This document shows, piece by piece, positions 22,315 through 32,298 of a stretch of 34,215 bases of DNA; within the stretch, counting starts at the first letter, position 1, and each line of letters starts with the position of its first letter. The notes under the pieces were generated by a model that was not told the origin of the DNA, ran no database searches, and saw only the letters and a list, made by a program, of their open reading frames with translations. The DNA is from Kiritimatiellota bacterium. Its GTDB lineage: Bacteria > Verrucomicrobiota > Kiritimatiellia > RFP12 > UBA1067. The position numbers and the translations under genes were made by a program. The stretch covers positions 1 through 34,215 of the forward strand of contig WRJS01000028.1 in assembly GCA_009778475.1 (NCBI GenBank). The letters are read 5' to 3'.

Positions 22315-25300
22315 ATGAAAAAGACGATTGCGCGTGTGTTGCTTGGGTTGGTTTGCGGGTGGGGCGCGGCCGCGTGGGGAGGCGTGCGTGTCAATGAGGT
22401 GTGCGCGGATAATGGGGAGTCGTTGCTGACGCAGGCGGGCAAGGCGGAGGATTGGGTGGAGCTGTACAATGACTCGGCGAGCGCGGCGGATTTGACGGGC
22501 TGGTACCTGACGGATAATCTCAGGAACCTCACGAAGTGGCAGTTCCCGAGCGGGACGAGCATCCCCGCGAATGGGTATCTGATCGTGTTTGCGGATGGCT
22601 CGGATGTGCCGCTGGTCAACGGGGAACTGCACACGAGCTTTTCGTTTTCGAAGGACGGGGAGGATGTCGCGCTGGTGCGCCCTGACGGCACGACGGTGGA
22701 GAGCGGGTTCACGTTCGGGCGGCAATTGAAGGATGTGACCGTGGGTTATCAGCACAAGGACATCGTGCTGCTGGCGGAGAATGCGGCGGTGCAGTACACG
22801 GTGCCGAACGCGGCGGGGAACGCGCCGACGAAGCAGGGGACGAGCGGGCTGGGCTTCGTTGCCACGCAGGGGAGCTTCAATGTCACGTTCTATAAGATGA
22901 AGTCGGCGATGGGCAACGTGGACACGGCGATCGCGTGGACGAAGAACCCCAGCCAGCAGAACGGCACCACGGTGACGAGCGCGAACACGCTGAGTTACCG
23001 CCTCTCAAACGAGGGTACGATTTTCCCGGCGGGGGCGTTCCCGACGGGGGGGCTGGGGAACGATAATTTCGTGGTGGTCGCGGAGGGGGGCATCTATGTG
23101 CCGTCGCCGGGGGTGTGGACGTTCGCGGTGGCGAGTGATGACGGGTTCCGCCTGACCATCAGCGGGCATGGGCAGACATTCATCAGCGAGCATCCCAGCA
23201 CACGGGGAACCGGCACGACCTTCGGGCATTTCAATTTCCCGTCGGCGGGCGTGTATGATGTGAACCTGACGATGTTCCAGGACGGCGGCGGTGCGTCGCT
23301 GGAGTTCGCGGTGGCGCAGGGGACGACGACGGCGTGGAACACGTCCACGTTCAAACTGGTCGGCGACTCGTCAAGCCCAGTGCAGATGGCGGGCGCGTTC
23401 GGGGCGTTCATCGGCACGGATGTTGGGGCGGAGATGAAGAACGTCAACTCGCGCCTCGACGCGCAATATACGTTCACGCTGGATGCCGTGGAGCCGGTGG
23501 ACGCCTATATGCTGCACGTGCGCTACAGCGACGGGTTCAGCGCGTCGGTGAACGGGACGCCTATCGCGTCCGCCAATATGCCGTCGTCGCTGGCGTGGAA
23601 CAGCGTGGCGACGGGGTCGCTGACCGTGGACAACATCATCGCGTGGAAAACGTACAGCATCCCCGTGGGCGTGTTGCAGGCGGGCGTGAACACGCTGAGC
23701 GTCATCGCGCTGAACAACAGCGCGTCGGACGGCGATTTCTTCATCCAGCCGAAAATCGTGCAGACGACGGACGCGCTGCACCTGATGTATTTCAAAGACC
23801 CGACGCCGGGCGCGGCGAACGCGAAGGGCTACAACCCGCCCACGCCGATGGTGGCCGCGAGCGAGCCGCGCGGGTACAAGTACCAGCCGTTCACGCTCGC
23901 GCTCTCGTGCGAGGAACCCGGCACGCCGATCTATTACACGCTGGACGGCTCGATGCCGAGCGCGGCGAACGGCACGCTGTACACCGCGCCGTTCAGCGTC
24001 TCCGCCACGACGGTGTTGCGCGCGGCGGCCGTTGACCCGCTGGCCGTGTGGCAGAACATCGACACGGTGACCTACCTGTTCCTCACAGACGTCCTTGCGC
24101 AGCCGGCGATCGGCAACGTGCCGCCGTCGGGATGGCCCGCGAACGGCGCGGTGAACGGGCACCGGATGATCTACGGCATGGACCAGACCGTCGTCAACAA
24201 CTGGAGGCCGCAGATTTACGCGGGCTTCACAAATGAAATCCCGACGCTCTCGCTCGTGACGGACCTGCCGAACCTGTTCAGCCCGTCCACGGGCATCTAC
24301 GTCAACTCGGGCAACCACGGCATCGGCTGGGAGCGCCCCATGTCGCTGGAGATGATCGACCCGAAACGCGGCGTCACGAAAGAGTTCCAGATCGACGCGG
24401 GCATGCGCATCCGCGGCGGCTACAGCCGCAGGGGCGACAACCCGAAGTATTCGTTCCGCTTCTTCTTCCGATCCGGCTACGGCACGAGCAAACTCGCCTT
24501 CCCGATGTTCGAGGACGAGGGCGCGGACCTGTTCGGCAAGTTTGACCTGCGCTGCTCGCAGAACCACTCGTGGGTCGAGGGCAGCGACGACGACATCTTC
24601 ATCAACGACATCAGCGCGCACGACACCATGCGCGCCCTCGGCGAGCATTACACGCGCGGCCGCTTCTACCACCTCTACATCAACGGCCAATACTGGGGGC
24701 TTTACCAGACACAGGAGCGCGTGGAGAACGAGTTCGCCGCCACCTACCTCGGCGACCCCGACAAGTCCCACTACGACGCCATCCGCACCAGCGGCGGCAC
24801 CACCGCCACGGACGGCACAATCGACGGCTGGCAGAGCCTCTGGAACTACTCCATGAATTATTCGATGGCGTCCGCCGCCAACTACTACCGCCTGCAAGGC
24901 CTGAACCCCGACGGCTCGCGCAACCCGTCCTACCCCATCCTGCTGGACGTGACGAACCTCATCCACCGCTACTTCGTGACGCAGACGTTGCGCGACGGCG
25001 ACTCGCCCATCTGGGGCAACAGCGGCCCGAACAATCAGGCCGCGCTTTACAACCGCGTCGCACCCGAGGGCTTCAAGTTCTTCCCGCATGACAGCGAATG
25101 GTCGTTCGGCTCGCAGGGCGGGACGGCGGACGACGTGACCCAGTGGGGCGCGAACAACGGCGTGCCGTGGCCCAACTTCAACCAGTTCAACCCCACGACG
25201 CTGCACGTCAAGTTGACGGAAAACGCCGAGTACCGCAAGACGTTCGCCGACCTCGTGCAGAAGCATTTCTACAACGACGGCGCGCTCACGCCCGAGAACA

Positions 25301-28300
25301 ACGTCGCGCGCTTCCAGAACCGCATGGCGCAAATCTACAACTCCGTCTGCTGCGAGTCCGCCCGCTGGGGGCGCAGCCAGAACAACAACGGCAGCAGCAG
25401 GACGCAAGCCAACTGGCTGAACCGCTGCGGCATCGTCACCAACAACTTCATCCTCCCGCGCAACGGCCACCTGATCAACCAGTTCAAGGGCAACGGCTGG
25501 ATACCGCTCCTCGACGCGCCCGTGAAGCGCCAGCCCGGCCGCGTGCACCCCTACGGCAAGCGCATCGACGTCACCTGCGCCAACACCTTCTACTACACGC
25601 TCAACGGCGCGGACCCGCTCCTGCCCGACGGCTCGCTGAGCCTCGCCGCCAAGGGCGTGCTTGCCCTGGGCGGGCGCCCGACGCAGACGTACGTCAGTCG
25701 CGGCGCGACGTGGAAGTATTACGATAACGGCAACGAGCCGCCCACCAGCGGCGGGCTGTCATGGAAAGCCCCCGGCTTCGACGCGACCGCGTGGCCGCAG
25801 GGCCCCGCCATCCTCGGTTTCGCGGGCGGCGCCCCCACGAACCCCGTCGCCACGCAGACCAAGCGCTACGTCAACGGCGTGAACGGCACGCAGGTGACGA
25901 CGACGTACTTCCGCCACACCTTCACCATCAACGACGTGTCGAGCATCGACGACCTCGTCGCGGAGATGCTGTGCGACGACGGCGCGGTGATCTACCTCAA
26001 CGGCGTCGAACTCATGCGCTACAACATGAACCCCGGCACACCGACGTACAACGACTATTCCATCAACAACATCAGCGGCGACGCGCAGGTCACCTACTAC
26101 ACTTACCTCAACCTCCCGCGCCAGCACCTGCAGAACGGCGTGAACGTCCTCGCCGCAGAGGTGCACCAGTGCAACGCCACCAGCACCGACCTCTACTTCG
26201 ACTTCGCCCTGAAAACGCCGGGCGACGACGAGGGCGACATCTACGTCGCGTCATTCAGCGCGGGCGAGCGCACAACCGTCATGGCGCGCGCGTTCGACGG
26301 CACCACGTGGAGCGCACTCGCGGAGATCACCTTCGAGGGCGAAGAGCCGCCGCCCGCCCCGCTCGGCAGCGACTACTCCGCCCTGCGGATGTCCAAACTC
26401 ATGTACGCGCCGCCGAACGCCACCGCGCCCGAAGTCGCCCGCGGCGGCAGGGGACCCGCCGGTGACAACGACAGCCGCGACTATTACGCATGGTTCGAAC
26501 TCTGCAACACCGATCCCGTTTACGCGCTCGACATGACGGGCTTCACCATCACGAACAACATCACCCTGAACGCCTCCGCGATGAACGGCGTCATCCTGCC
26601 CCCCGGCGGGCGCATCTTCGTGGTGAAGAACCTCGACTCGTTCAATGCGCGTTACCCCAACAACACGCGCGCGGCGGTGGCGTGGTCAAACGGCAACATC
26701 TCGCGCAGCGGCGGCAACAGCAAGGAGTTCTTCCTCGTCGCGCCCGACGGCTCGCCCCTGTACACGATCTGGTACGACGGCGACAACTGGTTCGACGGCG
26801 GCGCGGCGAAGAACACGGGGCTGTGGCTCGACGCCGACCTCTCCGCGCCCTCCACGGCCGCCTACAGCACCGAGGCGGGCTGGCGGCTCAGCGGCCTGCA
26901 AGAGGCCCCGCTCGTCCCGGCGGATGCGGAGAACCTTGAGCCACCGCCCGACGTGCCGCCCGACTACAGCGCCATCCGCGTGACGCGCCTGATGTTCGCG
27001 CCGCTCTCGCCGACCGACGACGAACTCGTGGCGTTCCCCACCCGCGTCAACGACCATTACGCATGGCTCGAACTGGCGAACACGGGCCCCGTCCCCATCA
27101 ACCTGAACAACTACGTCATGTCCAACAACATCTCGTGCGTGTTCGGCAACGTGACGCTCCCCCCCGGCGGGCGCTACACCGTCACCAAGAACAAAGACTG
27201 CTTCGACTTCCGCCACCCCGAGGGTCGCGCCCCCAACGACACCGCCCGCGACCGCAAGAACTGGGACAGCGGCAACATCTCCCGCAGCGGCGGCGAGGAC
27301 AAGCCCTTCGACTTCTACGCGCCCGACGGCACCCTCCTCTACTCGCTCACCTACTCCGAGGACTGGCTCGACCGCGCCGCGCGCAACACCGGCCTCTGGC
27401 TCAAACTGAAAGACTGGGGCTGCCCCCTCAGCGCGATGAGCACCGAGGACGCATGGGAACTGGAGGCGCCGCTGAGCGCACCCTCGCGCCTGAGCGAGTT
27501 CACCGTCTCCGAAATCAACTTCGCCCCTGCGGACGGGCGCGTGTACGAGCAGTTCATCGAGTTCCTTAACCCCGGCTACGGCCTGCTGGACATCTCGGGC
27601 GTGAAGGTGTCGGGCAGCGTCACCTTCACCTTCCCGCCGGACACGTACCTCGAGGCCGGGTGCGCCATCGTCATCGTGAAACACGCCAGCGAGTTCGCGG
27701 CGCGCTACCAAGACCCCGCGTCACCGCACTACTACCCCGGCATCAACGTCGCGGGCGAGTGGGCGGGCGACCTCCCCGAATCCGGCGAAGGCACCGTCAC
27801 GCTCGCGGCGGCGGACAACACCGCCATCGGCTCCGTGACCTTCTCGTCATCGTGGATACGCCGTACGGCCGGCAGGGGCAGTTCGCTTGAGGTGCGCGAC
27901 CCCTTCAACATCCCGCGCAACAGGACGGCCGCCGCGACCCTCCTGAACGACCCCGACGCATGGCAGGCGAGTTCGCTCTACCACGGCTCGCCCGGGCGCA
28001 TCGACAACATGAAGTGCGTCGTCATCAACGAGGTGCTTTCGCACTCGCCCGACGACGAGCGCTTCGACTGGGTGGAACTGCTCAACACCGGCGACACCGC
28101 CATCGACCTCTCCACGCTCTACCTCAGCGACCACTGGAGCAACCTCCTCCGCAAGAACCTCTCCGGCACCATCGCCCCCGGCGGCTTCGCCGTCATCGAC
28201 CTCGAAGAGGAATCCGAGTTCGGCATCAGCGAACTGGGCGAGCCGGTCATCCTCGTCGAAGCGGTTGACGGGCATATCCTGCGCTACCACGACTCCGTCG

Positions 28301-30978
28301 AAGTCCCCGCCATGGATCACGAGACCATCGGCCGGTTCCAGATCACCGACGGCTCGTATGTGTTCACCGAGATGGCGGAAGCCACGCAGGGCGCGCATAA
28401 CACCCTCCCGCGCATCGGCCCCGTCGTAATCTCCGAAATCATGGTGCGCCCCGAGAACGGCAAGGCCCAGTACGTCGAACTCACCAACATCACCGACGAC
28501 CCCGTGCCGCTCTTCGACCCGCTCGCGACGACCAACACGTGGAAGTTCTCCGGCTTCACCTTCACCTTCCCCCAGGGCGTCACCATGCTCCCGCGCGAGA
28601 CCATCCTCGTCGTCGCCACGAACGCCGCGACCTTCCTCGAGCAATACTCCGGCCGCGCCTTCAACCCCAGCGTCCGCATCTTCGACCAGTGGACGAGCGG
28701 TCGCCTCAGCAGCAGCGGCGAGACCATCGCTCTCATGTACCCCGGCAAGCCCCACCCCGACACCGTGCCGTACTACCGCATGGACTGGTTCACCTACAAG
28801 GTCACCGCGCCATGGCCCGAGATGACACGCGGCGCGTCCTACGAGAAATACCCCGTGCAGGCCTACGGCGGCGACCCCGTCTACTGGCGCAACGTCCCCG
28901 GCGGCACCCCCGGCTACGCCAGCCAAGACGCCGAGAACCCCTCCCGCCACATCCTCATCCAGTCCGCGCCCGACAAGCCCCTCGACTACAGTTTCACCGC
29001 CCCCTACGCCCCGTGGATCGATGCCGCCACCATCGCCTACCTCTCCGGCGAGATGCCCCCCGGTGCCACCTACGACCCCCTCACCCAGACCTTCACATGG
29101 CCCAACACCGCCACCGGCAACTACTCCTTCAGCGTGCTGGTCACGGACGCGCTCGGCGGCGTCTCCACCCAGTGGGTCCGCATCGCCGTCTCCGACGCCG
29201 TCGAGGACGGCAAGGTCACGCTCACCACCGCCACCGACGGCACGGCCCCCTCCGGCGGCGGCGCGGACACCCCCCCGCTCATCGACGGCACCCCCAAACT
29301 CGGCGGCATCCTCGGCCCCGACGGCCCCGCCGCCGCCGCCACCGACACCCCCCTCATCCTCGACGGCCCCGTGCTAGACTTCCTCAACCACACGCCCGGC
29401 CCCCTCCGCACCCAGCCCGCCGGGCTCATCCGCGGCTGGTTCCACCGGGGCGAGGACGACCCCCTCTTCACGCAACTCGCGCCGCCGAGCAACGACCGCT
29501 CCGCCATCATCCTCACCAACGCCGCCAACGCCCTGAGCCTCAACGCCAACGGCGGCGAGACCCTCCTCGCCTTCGCCACCAACAGCGTCTGCCCGCCCCA
29601 AGGCACGCGCGTCCCGCTCTCCTCCTCCCACCTCGTCGAGGTCAACATCGACCTCTTCTTCAGCGCGTGGGCAGACGACGACGCGGCCGACCTCACCGAC
29701 CTCCAGACCAACGGCACCAAGACCGCCTTCATCTGCCTCAGCGAGCAACCCAACGGCCCCATGACCCTGCGCGTCGCCCACGGCGGCCGCCTCGGCGTCT
29801 GGGAGATGGACTACAACGGCGCCGGCTTCGCCACCGCCATGACGCGCGACCCCTCCACCTCCGCGACCGCCCCCCTCGCCGTCACCCCCGACCTCGCCCA
29901 GGTCGTAACCACCCAACTGCGCACCCTGCGCAAGGGCGACCACCCCCTGCCCTACCCCGTCACCGTCTTCCGCGTGCTGGTCAACGGCGTGCCCTGCCAC
30001 TTCGAGCGCGGCTTCGCCTTCACCGCCCTCAGCACCGAAGACGACCTCGGCGACGACAGCGGCGGCGAGTGGCTCCTCGCCATCTGCTACCACGGCGCGT
30101 GGAACAACCCCGCCCTCATCGCCAACGCCGCCGACAACGCCTCCATGAACGCCATGAGCGTCCGGAACGCCCAAGACAGCGACAGCGGCGTGCTCATCAA
30201 CTGGATGTCCCTCGTCTCCGCCGCCGTCGCCGCCGACCCCGTGCAAGGCAAATGGAACATCGCCCTGCCCGACCCCGACAAGGCCGTCCTGCAATACTCC
30301 GACAACCTCGGCTGGTGGACCTACAACCACGAGTTCCCCCTCGTCGTCACCGAAAAGACCATCCAAGTGCTGGTCACCAACACCGCCTACGCCGTCACCG
30401 TCCTCACCAACGCCACCGAGGCCACCAACCCCGTCACCCTCGCGCCCTTCATGGCCGACACCCTCCTCGACGCCACGCGCTACGTCACCTACGCCTTCGG
30501 CCCCAACGGCATCATCGACCGCATCCCCGACCCCGCCGTGCGCGACGCGCTCCTGCTCGCCATCGGCGAACAGAACCGCAGCAAATTCGAGGACTGGTTC
30601 CGCAACAAGAGCGGCCTGCTCCTGCCCACCGACATCAACGCCGGCACCCTCGCCCGCGTCCTCAACGCCTACCTCTGCAACATCCCCTACGCCGACTGGT
30701 CCGACGACCTGCTCAAATTCGTCACCCCGCCCGCCTTCAACGGCGACGGCACGGTCAGCGCCATCGTCAACATCGGCGTGATGACCTTCGCCGCCGACCG
30801 CCTCGACGTCAACGGCGTGGACATCTACCACACCGGCACCACCCTCGGCGACCTCCAGCCCGCCGCCTACACCGGCGTCCGCCTCGCCCCCGTCCCCGGC
30901 GACCCCACCAAGATGAAACTCACCGTCCCCGTCCCCGGCACCTTCTCCGGCTTCCTCCGCATCCGCATCCAGCCGTAA
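22315..30978 (+). CDS. Giant surface protein with CotH kinase-like domain and multiple lamin-tail domains
   Basis: A 2887-residue protein. ATG 22315 (MKKTIARVLLGLV) has an AGAAGG site; an in-frame TTG at 22297 is less likely. Domain order (residues approximate): signal peptide 1-22; lamin-tail 23-145 (VRVNEVCADN, DWVELYNDS, LTGWYLTDN); PA14-like 187-345 (DDGFRLTISG); jelly-roll-like 380-490; chitobiase-C-like 534-590 (YYTLDGSMPS); CotH-like 640-1005 (IRGGYSRRGD, LYINGQYWGLYQTQERVE, HDSEWSFG near 925); a second YYTLNGADP at 1093; beta-sandwich 1130-1300; further lamin-tail domains near 1353, 1550, 1727, 1901 and 2034; an Ig-like segment near 2219-2295; and a ~590-residue unrecognised C-terminus. 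CotH-family proteins are atypical protein kinases; lamin-tail domains in bacteria are linked to surface or secreted proteins. A surface structural or adhesive role is inferred. Base composition drifts from G-rich codons at the 5' end to C-rich at the 3' end. Confidence 0.85.
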   Translation: MKKTIARVLLGLVCGWGAAAWGGVRVNEVCADNGESLLTQAGKAEDWVELYNDSASAADLTGWYLTDNLRNLTKWQFPSGTSIPANGYLIVFADGSDVPLVNGELHTSFSFSKDGEDVALVRPDGTTVESGFTFGRQLKDVTVGYQHKDIVLLAENAAVQYTVPNAAGNAPTKQGTSGLGFVATQGSFNVTFYKMKSAMGNVDTAIAWTKNPSQQNGTTVTSANTLSYRLSNEGTIFPAGAFPTGGLGNDNFVVVAEGGIYVPSPGVWTFAVASDDGFRLTISGHGQTFISEHPSTRGTGTTFGHFNFPSAGVYDVNLTMFQDGGGASLEFAVAQGTTTAWNTSTFKLVGDSSSPVQMAGAFGAFIGTDVGAEMKNVNSRLDAQYTFTLDAVEPVDAYMLHVRYSDGFSASVNGTPIASANMPSSLAWNSVATGSLTVDNIIAWKTYSIPVGVLQAGVNTLSVIALNNSASDGDFFIQPKIVQTTDALHLMYFKDPTPGAANAKGYNPPTPMVAASEPRGYKYQPFTLALSCEEPGTPIYYTLDGSMPSAANGTLYTAPFSVSATTVLRAAAVDPLAVWQNIDTVTYLFLTDVLAQPAIGNVPPSGWPANGAVNGHRMIYGMDQTVVNNWRPQIYAGFTNEIPTLSLVTDLPNLFSPSTGIYVNSGNHGIGWERPMSLEMIDPKRGVTKEFQIDAGMRIRGGYSRRGDNPKYSFRFFFRSGYGTSKLAFPMFEDEGADLFGKFDLRCSQNHSWVEGSDDDIFINDISAHDTMRALGEHYTRGRFYHLYINGQYWGLYQTQERVENEFAATYLGDPDKSHYDAIRTSGGTTATDGTIDGWQSLWNYSMNYSMASAANYYRLQGLNPDGSRNPSYPILLDVTNLIHRYFVTQTLRDGDSPIWGNSGPNNQAALYNRVAPEGFKFFPHDSEWSFGSQGGTADDVTQWGANNGVPWPNFNQFNPTTLHVKLTENAEYRKTFADLVQKHFYNDGALTPENNVARFQNRMAQIYNSVCCESARWGRSQNNNGSSRTQANWLNRCGIVTNNFILPRNGHLINQFKGNGWIPLLDAPVKRQPGRVHPYGKRIDVTCANTFYYTLNGADPLLPDGSLSLAAKGVLALGGRPTQTYVSRGATWKYYDNGNEPPTSGGLSWKAPGFDATAWPQGPAILGFAGGAPTNPVATQTKRYVNGVNGTQVTTTYFRHTFTINDVSSIDDLVAEMLCDDGAVIYLNGVELMRYNMNPGTPTYNDYSINNISGDAQVTYYTYLNLPRQHLQNGVNVLAAEVHQCNATSTDLYFDFALKTPGDDEGDIYVASFSAGERTTVMARAFDGTTWSALAEITFEGEEPPPAPLGSDYSALRMSKLMYAPPNATAPEVARGGRGPAGDNDSRDYYAWFELCNTDPVYALDMTGFTITNNITLNASAMNGVILPPGGRIFVVKNLDSFNARYPNNTRAAVAWSNGNISRSGGNSKEFFLVAPDGSPLYTIWYDGDNWFDGGAAKNTGLWLDADLSAPSTAAYSTEAGWRLSGLQEAPLVPADAENLEPPPDVPPDYSAIRVTRLMFAPLSPTDDELVAFPTRVNDHYAWLELANTGPVPINLNNYVMSNNISCVFGNVTLPPGGRYTVTKNKDCFDFRHPEGRAPNDTARDRKNWDSGNISRSGGEDKPFDFYAPDGTLLYSLTYSEDWLDRAARNTGLWLKLKDWGCPLSAMSTEDAWELEAPLSAPSRLSEFTVSEINFAPADGRVYEQFIEFLNPGYGLLDISGVKVSGSVTFTFPPDTYLEAGCAIVIVKHASEFAARYQDPASPHYYPGINVAGEWAGDLPESGEGTVTLAAADNTAIGSVTFSSSWIRRTAGRGSSLEVRDPFNIPRNRTAAATLLNDPDAWQASSLYHGSPGRIDNMKCVVINEVLSHSPDDERFDWVELLNTGDTAIDLSTLYLSDHWSNLLRKNLSGTIAPGGFAVIDLEEESEFGISELGEPVILVEAVDGHILRYHDSVEVPAMDHETIGRFQITDGSYVFTEMAEATQGAHNTLPRIGPVVISEIMVRPENGKAQYVELTNITDDPVPLFDPLATTNTWKFSGFTFTFPQGVTMLPRETILVVATNAATFLEQYSGRAFNPSVRIFDQWTSGRLSSSGETIALMYPGKPHPDTVPYYRMDWFTYKVTAPWPEMTRGASYEKYPVQAYGGDPVYWRNVPGGTPGYASQDAENPSRHILIQSAPDKPLDYSFTAPYAPWIDAATIAYLSGEMPPGATYDPLTQTFTWPNTATGNYSFSVLVTDALGGVSTQWVRIAVSDAVEDGKVTLTTATDGTAPSGGGADTPPLIDGTPKLGGILGPDGPAAAATDTPLILDGPVLDFLNHTPGPLRTQPAGLIRGWFHRGEDDPLFTQLAPPSNDRSAIILTNAANALSLNANGGETLLAFATNSVCPPQGTRVPLSSSHLVEVNIDLFFSAWADDDAADLTDLQTNGTKTAFICLSEQPNGPMTLRVAHGGRLGVWEMDYNGAGFATAMTRDPSTSATAPLAVTPDLAQVVTTQLRTLRKGDHPLPYPVTVFRVLVNGVPCHFERGFAFTALSTEDDLGDDSGGEWLLAICYHGAWNNPALIANAADNASMNAMSVRNAQDSDSGVLINWMSLVSAAVAADPVQGKWNIALPDPDKAVLQYSDNLGWWTYNHEFPLVVTEKTIQVLVTNTAYAVTVLTNATEATNPVTLAPFMADTLLDATRYVTYAFGPNGIIDRIPDPAVRDALLLAIGEQNRSKFEDWFRNKSGLLLPTDINAGTLARVLNAYLCNIPYADWSDDLLKFVTPPAFNGDGTVSAIVNIGVMTFAADRLDVNGVDIYHTGTTLGDLQPAAYTGVRLAPVPGDPTKMKLTVPVPGTFSGFLRIRIQP

Positions 30979-31360
30979 GGCGCAAGGCTGATAATAGACC
31001 TCCCCGGGAAATAGTTGCCCCGCATATTCAACGCCGGAGGCATGTGACGTGAATAACCGTCTCAACGCCGGAGGCGTGTGACGTGAATCCAACGCCGGAG
31101 GCGTGTGACGTGAATCCAACGCCGGAGGCGTGTGATGTGAGTAACCGTCGGTGGAGTGAGCGAAGCGAACGGAACCGGCGGCAAGCAGGAAAATCCGCCA
31201 CAACCCCGGCAGGGGTTGAACAAAGCTCCACATTCAGCCCCTGCCGGGGCTGATGAAGCAGGGGCGCCCCGCCGTTAGACCCGCCGTCACTCCGTCTGCG
31301 ATATCCCCATCCCCCGTTTCCCGCGTTTCCGCCAGAACGCCGGGAAACGGAAAATTTCTG
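30979..31360. repeat. Repeat-rich intergenic region: 27-bp units and long hairpins
   Basis: Four copies of a unit starting CAACGCCGGAGGCGTGTGA begin at 31029, 31063, 31090 and 31117; the last three are 27 bases apart and each contains the ACGCC-GGA-GGCGT hairpin. Next come an inverted repeat CCCCGGCAGGGG/CCCCTGCCGGGG (31204-31215 and 31238-31249) and a perfect 10-bp stem CCGTTTCCCG/CGGGAAACGG (31314-31323 and 31341-31350) just upstream of the next promoter. None has the T-run of a standard terminator on the plus strand. No gene is supported here. Confidence 0.8.
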
Positions 31361-31390
31361 TTGACTGCGGGATTCCGAATTCGTTATCCT
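31361..31390 (+). promoter_or_regulatory. Promoter of the small exported protein and LarA-like gene
   Basis: TTGACT (31361-31366) and TATCCT (31385-31390) are separated by 18 bases. The 10-bp stem hairpin ending at 31350 lies 10 bases upstream and could be an operator or an upstream terminator. Confidence 0.6.
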
Positions 31391-31463
31391 ATTCCTTTTG
31401 GGCGATAGTTTCCCTTCGATGGGGGTTTCGCTTCGGCTCAACGGAAAACATAGGAGTGGAAAA

Positions 31464-32279
31464 ATGAGAAAACATCTTGTCCTCATGGCCGGCATCATGG
31501 CGGTCGCCGGACAGACGGTCGCGCAGCGCATGGATGTGTCGATGAAGCTGGCGTACAACACCTTCATCACGGGTGAGCCCGTCCTGCTGCAAGTCGCCGT
31601 AGTCAACCAGACGCGTGACCCGATCGTCTTCGGCGATAACGCCAGTCTCATCATTGAAATCACAAAGGACGGCGCCTACAACGAGCTCACGCCGTGGAAC
31701 GACGCGCCGTTCCTGAAGTCCGTCACCCTCACCCCCGGCAACACGCTCGAGCACAAGCTCGAGGCGGACAAATGGTTCTCGCTCACCAAGAGCGGCAAAT
31801 ACACGGTCCGCGCCGTCATCCTCTACAACGACATGCGCTACGAGTCCTCAAAAAAAAGCTTCGATGTCGTCCCCGGCATCCCCTTGAAGAGTGGCGTGCA
31901 GATGTTCGCCAACAAATCCCTTCAGCGCAATTTCAAGCTGGTGTACTGGGCGCGCACCAACATCACCCACCTCTTCCTGCGTGTTGAGGACGAGCCGGAC
32001 GGGCAGATCTGGGACACGATCGACCTCGGCACATATTCACGGGATGATGAGCCCAAGCTCGACATCGCCCCCACGGGCGAAATCACCATCCTCCACCGCG
32101 CCACACGCGACGGCTACCTGCGCATCGTCATCTGGTCGCTGCCCGGCAGCGTCGAGATCGCCGAACGCGACGCACTGCTCGACCCCAACGTCTCGGCATC
32201 CCAGCGTGTGCGCCACCTCTACGGCGACGTGCAGGAGGCGGCTGAAAAGAAACAGAAATCTTGGTGGAAATTCTGGTAA
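31464..32279 (+). CDS. Exported Ig-like protein of unknown function
   Basis: A 271-residue protein. ATG 31464 follows AGGAG by 7 bases; the frame is open to 31398 but without such a site. The signal peptide is RKHLVLMAGIMAVAGQTVAQ. Residues about 22-130 look like a beta-sandwich (NTFITGEPVLLQVAVVNQ, then SGKYTVRAVILYND), of the kind found in secreted Ig-like or intracellular-protease-inhibitor-like domains. The remainder is beta-rich with a charged C-terminal helix ending KKQKSWWKFW. Not recognised as a named family. The gene precedes the LarA-like gene by 19 bases and probably shares its transcript, although one protein is exported and the other cytoplasmic. Confidence 0.7.
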   Translation: MRKHLVLMAGIMAVAGQTVAQRMDVSMKLAYNTFITGEPVLLQVAVVNQTRDPIVFGDNASLIIEITKDGAYNELTPWNDAPFLKSVTLTPGNTLEHKLEADKWFSLTKSGKYTVRAVILYNDMRYESSKKSFDVVPGIPLKSGVQMFANKSLQRNFKLVYWARTNITHLFLRVEDEPDGQIWDTIDLGTYSRDDEPKLDIAPTGEITILHRATRDGYLRIVIWSLPGSVEIAERDALLDPNVSASQRVRHLYGDVQEAAEKKQKSWWKFW

Positions 32280-32298
32280 CCCACAAACGAGGTCAACT

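Noticed and set aside
31029..31149. CRISPR array
   Set aside because: The 27-base units abut with no unique spacers, and only four units are present.
29374..31233. A 619-codon minus-strand open frame
   Set aside because: It is a Gly/Val/Asp-rich shadow of the CotH/lamin-tail gene and runs through the noncoding 27-base repeats.
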